Assembly (NCBI GenBank): GCA_015662785.1 | Contig: DQTM01000009.1 | Coordinates: 1-5,820 of the forward strand | Direction: 5' to 3' | Origin: Sulfurospirillum arcachonense | Lineage (GTDB): Bacteria > Campylobacterota > Campylobacteria > Campylobacterales > Sulfurospirillaceae | DNA length: 5,820 nt | Shown here: in pieces, positions 1 to 5,243 of the stretch | Layout of the letters: each line of letters starts with the position of its first letter | Numbering within the stretch: position 1 is the first letter of the stretch | Made by a program: the position numbers and the translations under genes | Notes under the pieces: generated by a model | Told to the model about the DNA's origin: nothing | The model's database searches: none | The model's input: the letters and a program-made list of their open reading frames with translations, nothing else

Positions 1-2263
1 ACAACTGACAGGTGCAGGTGGAGTATGGATTATCTCATTGATTCTTATGTTTATTGGATTATTACTAGCTGGACAGTTTAAGAAAAACGTAAAAGGTTTA
101 GAAAATATCTTTGAAAAAGTTGAAGAACTAGCAGAAACGAAAGAGAATGTTGACTTTAATACTGCTGCTGGGATGAACTCAGCCTATGCAATTATTGATC
201 AAGCGATTGAAAACATTGCAAAAGAAAAAGTAAATGCAGAAAAGGCAAGTGCAGCAAAAAGTATATTCCTTGCAAATATGTCCCATGAAATAAGAACACC
301 ACTAAATGGTATTATTGGTTTTACAGAACTTCTTAAAAATACAGATTTAGATGATGAAAAACGTGAATTTGTTGATGTTATTGAAAAGAGTTCAGAAAAC
401 CTACTTGATATTATAAACAATATCCTTGACCTCTCTAAGGTTGAAAGTAACAAGATTGAAATTGATGAAATTCTTTTCTCTCCATTAGATGAATTTGAAA
501 ATGCTGTTGAAGTTTATGGACCAAAAGCAGCAGAGAAAAACATCCATCTCTCTTTCTTTATTGATCCAAGTCTAAACAACTATCTTAAGGGTGACTCAAC
601 AAAAGTTAAAGAAGTTATAATAAACCTCATGAGTAATGCTGTTAAGTTTACACCAACAAATGGACATATTACGGCTGAAATAAGACGAATTGAAAATGCT
701 CCTGCTGGAAAAGTAAGAATTCTTTTTAGTGTTCAAGATTCTGGTATAGGAATCAGTGAAGACAAAAGAAAAGATATCTTTGATGCATTTAACCAAGCAG
801 ACTCTACAATTACAAGAAAGTATGGCGGAACAGGACTTGGGCTTACTATTTCATCAAAATATATTGGTCTTATGGGTGGTGAACTTAAAGTTGACAGTGT
901 TGAGGGTGAAGGTAGTAAATTCTACTTTATGCTTGAGTTTGATGAGTCTCCATCAGGTGATGTTGAATTTCAAAACAAATTTAGTGACTTTAGTGCTGCT
1001 CTTCTAACAAGTGATAAAAATATAAAAGTACATGCAGAATTTATGTATGACTACTTTAAATATTTTGGCTCAAATGTTAAATACTATGATGAATTCTCAG
1101 GGCTAAAAAACCTTATATATAAATCAGGTGTTAACATGATTGTTGCTGACTTTGACCTACTCAATGATGAAGAACTTGAAGAGTATAAAAAAATTAGGTT
1201 ACCTATGATTTTGGTTCTAAAAGCTTCACACCAAAGTAGATTTGATGAGTTTAATACAAAATATATTACACCAGTTTATGAGCCAATAAATGTATCTAAA
1301 CTAACAAAAGCACTAGAACAAAATAGAGAACTACTACCGAAACCTGAAGTTACTCCAGAACAAGACGAAGTAATTAAAAAATCTACTAAACCTGCATTTG
1401 GTAAAATGTTTGATGCAAACGTGTTAGTAGCAGAAGATAATGAGATAAACCAAAAACTAATTAGAAGAACACTAGAAGGCTTAGGTTTAACTATAACCAT
1501 AGCACATAACGGGAAAATTGCACTAGAAGAGAGAATAAAAAATGATTACGATGCAGTTTTCATGGATATAGCGATGCCTGTTATGGATGGTGTAGAATCA
1601 ACGCACAAAATGCTTGAATATGAAAAGCAGAATAATCTTCCTCACATTCCTATCATAGCCGTAACTGCAAATGCACTAAAAGGTGATAGAGAAAGGTTTA
1701 TGAAAGAGGGTCTTGATGAGTACGTAACAAAACCTATCAAAAAAGAGAGTATTTTAACTGTTCTTAATATGTTTTTACAAGATAAAATAGTTGAAGAATC
1801 TACTGAAGAAAGTACAAAAGTTCAGGAAATATCAGGGCAAGAGGCTCCTATCCAAGAGAAAACTGAAATTCAAAAAAACTTGAATATAGAGATGATTCAA
1901 ACTCAATTAGAAGAGATAGAAACACCTACAAAAGATATTCTTGTTTACAAAAAAAGTCCAATAGAAACAAAAATATTCTCTAGTGTTTTAGCAAAACTTA
2001 GTGATTCAATTGATAGTGTTAACTCTGTTGATGAACTAAAGGTAAAATTAGATGAGAGTAAATACAAAATAATCTTATTTGATAAAGAAATATCTTCAAT
2101 TGAACCAAAAGAGATGGCAGAGCTCATTAAAAAGACTCCATCTATTATGTTTGTTGACGCAATAGCCAAAATAGAAGATGAAGATAGAGCACTATTCAAT
2201 AGTGTACTACCAAATATAATAAACAAAAAACAGCTTGAAGAGCTGGTGCAAAAATATATCTAA
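1..2263 (+). CDS. Hybrid sensor histidine kinase (5'-partial): TM, HisKA, HATPase_c, pseudo-REC, REC, C-terminal pseudo-REC
   Basis: Membrane-bound histidine kinase that autophosphorylates a His and passes phosphate to an internal Asp. The frame is open from base 2, so the N-terminus and any sensor domain lie outside the window; the TTG at 38 sits inside a membrane helix and is only a numbering origin here (residue 1). Seen in order: one hydrophobic helix (to about residue 12); a helical linker, possibly HAMP-like; HisKA with the H-box NMSHEIRTPLNG (phospho-His H83); HATPase_c (about 145-302) with N-box N196/N200, G1 box DSGIGIS (D234) and G2 box GGTGLGL (263-269). A receiver-like domain without key residues follows (about 319-430), then a canonical receiver with E466/D467, phosphoacceptor D510, T543 and K565. 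After a Glu/Thr-rich linker (about 585-632) comes a second degenerate receiver-like domain (633-741). No HPt domain is seen. The ligand is unknown. The class is certain; the domain edges are approximate. Confidence 0.95.
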   Translation, partial: QLTGAGGVWIISLILMFIGLLLAGQFKKNVKGLENIFEKVEELAETKENVDFNTAAGMNSAYAIIDQAIENIAKEKVNAEKASAAKSIFLANMSHEIRTPLNGIIGFTELLKNTDLDDEKREFVDVIEKSSENLLDIINNILDLSKVESNKIEIDEILFSPLDEFENAVEVYGPKAAEKNIHLSFFIDPSLNNYLKGDSTKVKEVIINLMSNAVKFTPTNGHITAEIRRIENAPAGKVRILFSVQDSGIGISEDKRKDIFDAFNQADSTITRKYGGTGLGLTISSKYIGLMGGELKVDSVEGEGSKFYFMLEFDESPSGDVEFQNKFSDFSAALLTSDKNIKVHAEFMYDYFKYFGSNVKYYDEFSGLKNLIYKSGVNMIVADFDLLNDEELEEYKKIRLPMILVLKASHQSRFDEFNTKYITPVYEPINVSKLTKALEQNRELLPKPEVTPEQDEVIKKSTKPAFGKMFDANVLVAEDNEINQKLIRRTLEGLGLTITIAHNGKIALEERIKNDYDAVFMDIAMPVMDGVESTHKMLEYEKQNNLPHIPIIAVTANALKGDRERFMKEGLDEYVTKPIKKESILTVLNMFLQDKIVEESTEESTKVQEISGQEAPIQEKTEIQKNLNIEMIQTQLEEIETPTKDILVYKKSPIETKIFSSVLAKLSDSIDSVNSVDELKVKLDESKYKIILFDKEISSIEPKEMAELIKKTPSIMFVDAIAKIEDEDRALFNSVLPNIINKKQLEELVQKYI

Positions 2264-2266
2264 GGA
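2262..2266 (+). promoter_or_regulatory. Ribosome binding site of the stand-alone receiver gene
   Basis: AAGGA overlaps the kinase stop codon (TAA at 2261-2263) and lies 9 nt before the ATG at 2276. This fixes the receiver start and implies that it is translated from the kinase transcript. Confidence 0.75.
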
Positions 2267-2275
2267 ATAAAATAT

Positions 2276-2656
2276 ATGAGCAAACAGATAAAAATATTAA
2301 CTGTTGATGATGACTTTATTAACTTGAAACTACTTAGTTCTATGCTTAAAAAAAGTGATGTTGTAAGCGAAGTAGTTGAAGCAAAAAATGGTTTAGAAGC
2401 ACTCAATATACTAAAAGAACAATCTGATATTGGATTAATTCTTTTAGATATAAAAATGCCTATAATGGACGGTATTGAATTTTTAAATAATATGGAATCA
2501 ATGCCTGACTTAAAAGATACTCCTGTTATAGTTTTAACAACAGATGAGACAAGAAAACGTGAAGCTTTTGATCATGGAGCTTTTGACTTTTTAGTAAAAC
2601 CTATAAGAGAAGCTGAACTTAGTAGAAAAATATTAAAAGTAGTAGAGCTCTCTTAA
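2276..2656 (+). CDS. Stand-alone single-domain response regulator (CheY-like receiver)
   Basis: A 126-aa protein consisting only of a receiver domain, with no DNA-binding or enzymatic output domain. All catalytic positions are present: the acidic pocket in ILTVDDD (D11/D12), phosphoacceptor D58 in LLDIKMP, T88 in VIVLTT, and K108 in FLVKPI. It begins 12 nt after the kinase stop with a good ribosome binding site, so it is probably co-transcribed with the kinase and is the likely partner. Stand-alone receivers act by protein-protein contact (CheY, Spo0F, DivK types) or as intermediates in a phosphorelay. Which of these applies cannot be read from the sequence. It could also be a phosphate sink for the kinase. 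The last codons form one arm of the hairpin at 2643-2667. Family assignment is very secure; the output is unknown. Confidence 0.95.
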   Translation: MSKQIKILTVDDDFINLKLLSSMLKKSDVVSEVVEAKNGLEALNILKEQSDIGLILLDIKMPIMDGIEFLNNMESMPDLKDTPVIVLTTDETRKREAFDHGAFDFLVKPIREAELSRKILKVVELS

Positions 2657-2667
2657 AAAGAGCTCTA
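2643..2667. terminator. Hairpin between convergent genes, possible bidirectional terminator
   Basis: TAGAGCTCT (2643-2651) pairs perfectly with AGAGCTCTA (2659-2667), giving a 9-bp stem with a 7-nt loop. It covers the receiver stop codon and ends 6 nt from the hisG stop. It sits where transcripts from both strands should end. On the plus strand there is no U-run after the stem (A-rich sequence follows). On the minus strand the stem is followed by a T-rich but interrupted stretch (CTACTTTTAATATTTTT). It is therefore not a textbook intrinsic terminator in either direction; the location argues for a role more than the sequence does. Confidence 0.45.
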
Positions 2668-2673
2668 AAAATA

Positions 2674-3288
2674 TTAGGCTTTAACCTCATGGGAGATTTT
2701 TCTATAAAGAGAAATAATCTCCTCTTTCTTTTCAATAAAACTATTTTTATTTGCTATTAAATGGGCTGAAGACTCCATAATTGTTTCCACAACTTTAAGT
2801 CCATTTTGCTTCATGGTATCTCCTGTTTCCACAATATCTACAATTGCATCTGAGAGACCAACTAAAGGTGCAAGCTCAATTGATCCATAAAGTTTAATAA
2901 CTTCAACAGCCATTGCTTTTTTAGAAAAATAATTCTTTGTTATATTAACCATTTTAGTTGCTATTTTTATATCAGGTGAACTATAATCTAATTCATCACC
3001 CTCTCTCACTCCAACACATAGTTTGCATTTTCCAATACCAAGGTCAAGAAGTCTTACTAAATCTTCTTCTTTCTCTTCAAGTACATCCAATCCTACAACG
3101 CCAATATCAGCTGATTGATGAAGTACATAGGCAGGAACATCTTGATTTCTTACCAGTAAAAATCTAAATTCACCAACTTCTAAAATTAATTTTCTATCAT
3201 CAAAAACAAAAGATTCACCAAAAATTTTTTCAAATATTTCAAGTGTCTCATTCGCAATTCTTCCTTTTGGTAGTGCTACTGTTAGCAT
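2674..3288 (-). CDS. hisG: ATP phosphoribosyltransferase, short-form catalytic subunit HisG
   Basis: Cytoplasmic enzyme for the first step of histidine synthesis: ATP + PRPP to phosphoribosyl-ATP + pyrophosphate. Recognisable family segments are the N-terminal LTVALPKGRI (2-11), the RNQDVPAYV stretch (47-55), DIGVVGLDVL (61-70), the GKCKLCVGV strand (86-94), IATKMVNITKNYF (109-121), and the PRPP-binding loop DIVETGDTMKQNGL (151-164; E154, T155, G156, T158). At 204 aa it is the short form: it ends after the two catalytic domains and lacks the C-terminal regulatory domain of the roughly 290-300 aa long form. Short HisG enzymes work with HisZ, a HisRS-like subunit that carries histidine feedback; no hisZ lies in this window. 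The ATG overlaps the end of coaX by 7 nt and has a strong Shine-Dalgarno sequence inside coaX. It is the last gene of the minus-strand operon. Confidence 0.96.
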   Translation of the reverse strand: MLTVALPKGRIANETLEIFEKIFGESFVFDDRKLILEVGEFRFLLVRNQDVPAYVLHQSADIGVVGLDVLEEKEEDLVRLLDLGIGKCKLCVGVREGDELDYSSPDIKIATKMVNITKNYFSKKAMAVEVIKLYGSIELAPLVGLSDAIVDIVETGDTMKQNGLKVVETIMESSAHLIANKNSFIEKKEEIISLYRKISHEVKA

Positions 3289-3908
3289 TGAATCCCTTTA
3301 TCTTTATTTTCTATTGCTTTAAGCATTCCTCTAAATATCAAAGATCTATCATATACAGCTTTTTTGAAAAATTTAGAAAAATACTTACCATCTCCACCGG
3401 TAAAATAGACTATTTTATCTCTACATGTATGCTCTAATATCATGATCATTGGTTTAATTGCTCCATAGGAGATAGCATCTTCTGTTTTTTGTGGAAGGGC
3501 ATCAAGTAAAACATTTGGATTTATTCGTTTTTCTAACTTTACTGATATATTTGCATAGCATGATTCATAAGAGTTTATACTAGGCATTATATACCCTCCC
3601 ATATGAAGTCCACCACTCATTACATCAACAGTTATCGCACTTCCTGCATCTATGACTATACCGCTTTGAACAGTATAACAGGCAGCAATTCTATCAATTC
3701 CCATACCTTGGTATATAGTGTCAAAATCAAACCAATTTTCTATGTTCACATACTTACTATCAAGCTTCTCGGTTACGCTATCATTGACACTGATAAAATA
3801 TACTTTTTCTTTAGGTTTATACTTTTTGAATTCTTCCAAATTTTGTGACCAGATTTTTCCATCATGGTAAAAATCTACATTTGAATTTCCAATATCACAT
3901 AAAATCAT
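3282..3908 (-). CDS. coaX: Type III pantothenate kinase CoaX
   Basis: Phosphorylates pantothenate with ATP, the first committed step of coenzyme A synthesis, in the cytoplasm. CoaX belongs to the ASKHA (actin/sugar kinase/Hsp70) fold, depends on a monovalent cation and, unlike CoaA, is not feedback-inhibited by CoA. Motifs seen: the phosphate-binding loop DIGNSN (D5), YQGMGIDRIAA (66-76; D72/R73), the catalytic-site strand IDAGSAITVD (86-95; D87), GGYIMPSI (104-111), TEDAISYGA (142-150) and FTGGDG (169-174). At 208 aa it is shorter than the usual 240-260 aa but complete, as is typical of Campylobacterota versions. The ATG at 3908 lies inside the upstream gene (14-nt overlap). Its only purine-rich site (GAGAGGA) is some 13 nt upstream, so translation is probably coupled to the preceding gene. 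The 3' end overlaps hisG. Confidence 0.95.
   Translation of the reverse strand: MILCDIGNSNVDFYHDGKIWSQNLEEFKKYKPKEKVYFISVNDSVTEKLDSKYVNIENWFDFDTIYQGMGIDRIAACYTVQSGIVIDAGSAITVDVMSGGLHMGGYIMPSINSYESCYANISVKLEKRINPNVLLDALPQKTEDAISYGAIKPMIMILEHTCRDKIVYFTGGDGKYFSKFFKKAVYDRSLIFRGMLKAIENKDKGIQC
3293..3299 (-). promoter_or_regulatory. Ribosome binding site of hisG, inside coaX
   Basis: On the minus strand AAAGGGA lies 4 nt before the hisG ATG (3288-3286), within the last codons of coaX. It supports this hisG start and allows reinitiation after the coaX stop, which is just inside hisG. Confidence 0.7.
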
Positions 3909-4227
3909 GATGAAGTTGCCATCCTCTCTCTTTCAAATAATTAATTGATTTTGAACAAATTGCTTCGCCTATTATCAAATGTTTGTATTTGAAATTATGT
4001 TTTTCTAATTGCTGTAGTTTCTCTTCTAATTCAACTAGTTCTATTGTATTTTTAATTAAAAATCTACTTTTTTGCTCAATTTTGAAAACTGAATGATAAT
4101 TGCCTTTTGTATCTGTTGAAGCAAATATAACTACTTTTTTTCTTGTTTTTAGAAGAGTTTTGTCTATCTCTTTAAAAGATTTAAATAAAACTCCCTTTTT
4201 AGAAAAATACTCTACAGCTGCTTTCAA
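3895..4227 (-). CDS. Uncharacterised small basic protein between the lipoprotein gene and coaX
   Basis: A 110-aa protein that I do not recognise. It is soluble-looking, with no signal peptide or membrane helix, and Lys-rich, especially over residues 10-60. Predicted by eye: a short N-terminal helix, a strand (KVVIFASTD, about 31-39), a second strand region (HSVFKIEQ), a charged helix ELVELEEKLQQLEKH (about 64-78), a hydrophobic strand KHLIIGEA (about 83-90) and a C-terminal helix with the only Cys. The alternation suggests a small alpha/beta fold. The start is TTG at 4227-4225: the in-frame stop TAA at 4257-4255 lies 27 nt upstream, no ATG or GTG lies between, and the only internal Met is the last residue. 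It starts 2 nt after the lipoprotein stop and overlaps coaX by 14 nt, so translational coupling on both sides is likely. Reality as a gene is supported by the packing and the even, ordinary residue composition. Confidence 0.8.
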   Translation of the reverse strand: MKAAVEYFSKKGVLFKSFKEIDKTLLKTRKKVVIFASTDTKGNYHSVFKIEQKSRFLIKNTIELVELEEKLQQLEKHNFKYKHLIIGEAICSKSINYLKERGWQLHHDFM

Positions 4228-4229
4228 CT

Positions 4230-5243
4230 CTATTTTTCTTTTTGCGAGCCAAGTTTAAAATAATTATCTTCATAAAAAAGTTTATCATCAGTGGTAAAAA
4301 CAAAAGACTCTATTTCATCTGGTAGCTCATATACATTTGATGTAATTAAATTCAAATCTGTTGCAATTAAGAATCCACCTCTCTCAATAATATAAACAAA
4401 TTCACCATGAATAGTTCCAACAAAAGCTGCAAATTTAAACTTTTTTGATTTTATAACTTTTAAATCAGCATCTGTTAAAATAACTCTACCATCTTTTGTA
4501 AAGACTAAAACTCTATTCTCTAAGATGATAACGTCTTTAACTTCTTCATCTAAAAATGCCATTGATTTTGGATTGATTGATACTACACGCTGTTTTGTTG
4601 CAGCCACTAGTCTATCACCTATAACATCCAAATAAATAACATTAGAGAAGAATTTTTCACTTTTTACAACAACATCTCTTAAAAGTTTATTTTTATTCAA
4701 GTCAATTATAAGTAATTTACCATCTAGAGTTGGGAAAACCAACAATGAAGTCAAAAAGTATGGTGCTGCTATTTTTGAATCATGTGCATATACTTTATCA
4801 CCACTTTTTTTATAAAGTACTTTATCTGTTTTTATGTCTATCAATTGAACGCTATTATCACCTAAAACAATAGCTAACATATTATCTTTCAAAGAAGCAG
4901 ATGCAACTACTGCATCAAATTTTTTCTCATAAAGTATTGCGCTATTCTTATCTATTATTATCAAATCAGAACATTGTGAAGTTGCTAAATATCTTTCGTT
5001 TGAATCACCTAAAAATGTATATCCCTCAGGTAATTTTACGTCTATTAATCCTGTTTTTGTAATAATTTGACCATTTTCTAGTGTAGCACCACCTCTAACA
5101 ACATCTATTATGTTTGCAGGTAAGCTTCCATCATAATCAATTTCACCAGAGAGAGAAGTTGGTTCAAAATTCTGTCTTTTTGTTCCACAACCACTCAATA
5201 TTAAAAGAGCCAAAATCGGCAATAGATATTTAATATATTTCAT
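4230..5243 (-). CDS. Outer-membrane-type lipoprotein with a beta-propeller (BamB/PQQ-like)
   Basis: A 337-aa exported lipoprotein. The N-terminus MKYIKYLLPILALLILSGCG is a lipoprotein signal peptide with lipobox LSGC, cleaved before C19. Position +2 is Gly, not Asp, so by the E. coli Lol rule it would go to the outer membrane. The mature part is a run of strand-rich repeats with the signature hydrophobic triplet-D-x-N/K-x-G/K-x-x-L/hydrophobic, at about residues 93-110, 130-149, 175-193, 218-235, 252-269 and 289-307. Spacing is about 35-43 residues, as in WD40/PQQ-type propellers, and a further degenerate unit at about 58-74 would give six to seven blades. BamB of E. coli (392 aa, eight blades) is the nearest known model, helped by the YfgM-like gene directly upstream. 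Similarity to BamB is inferred from architecture and context, so I give no symbol. The ATG at 5243 shares one base with the upstream stop (TAATG). Confidence 0.85.
   Translation of the reverse strand: MKYIKYLLPILALLILSGCGTKRQNFEPTSLSGEIDYDGSLPANIIDVVRGGATLENGQIITKTGLIDVKLPEGYTFLGDSNERYLATSQCSDLIIIDKNSAILYEKKFDAVVASASLKDNMLAIVLGDNSVQLIDIKTDKVLYKKSGDKVYAHDSKIAAPYFLTSLLVFPTLDGKLLIIDLNKNKLLRDVVVKSEKFFSNVIYLDVIGDRLVAATKQRVVSINPKSMAFLDEEVKDVIILENRVLVFTKDGRVILTDADLKVIKSKKFKFAAFVGTIHGEFVYIIERGGFLIATDLNLITSNVYELPDEIESFVFTTDDKLFYEDNYFKLGSQKEK

Noticed and set aside
38..40. TTG at 38 as the start of the histidine kinase
   Set aside because: The frame is open upstream to base 2 and encodes the first half of the same membrane helix (GAGGVWIIS). 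The TTG is an internal Leu codon, and the gene is truncated by the window.
199..453. Minus-strand open frame inside the kinase gene
   Set aside because: It lies opposite the highly conserved H-box region. The product is Ser/Phe-rich, as expected for an antisense shadow of AT-rich coding DNA, and it has no recognisable motif.
756..1007. Plus-strand open frame overlapping the kinase ATPase domain in another phase
   Set aside because: The kinase frame here carries the conserved G2 box; the alternative frame gives a low-complexity Leu/Val-rich product without motifs.
1945..2226. Minus-strand open frame opposite the kinase C-terminus
   Set aside because: The product is Ser/Leu/Ile-rich and mirrors the Lys/Glu-rich sense frame, and it does not continue past the kinase. 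It is most likely a shadow.
2645..2665. The two GAGCTC copies as a protein-binding operator or direct repeat
   Set aside because: They are the two arms of one hairpin at a convergent gene end, not upstream of any gene, so an operator role is unlikely.
4225..4260. Possible frameshift joining the lipoprotein and the 110-aa protein
   Set aside because: The lipoprotein ends naturally with a hydrophilic tail after its last propeller unit, and the next frame has its own stop (4257-4255) just upstream of its TTG. Two separate coupled genes explain this better.
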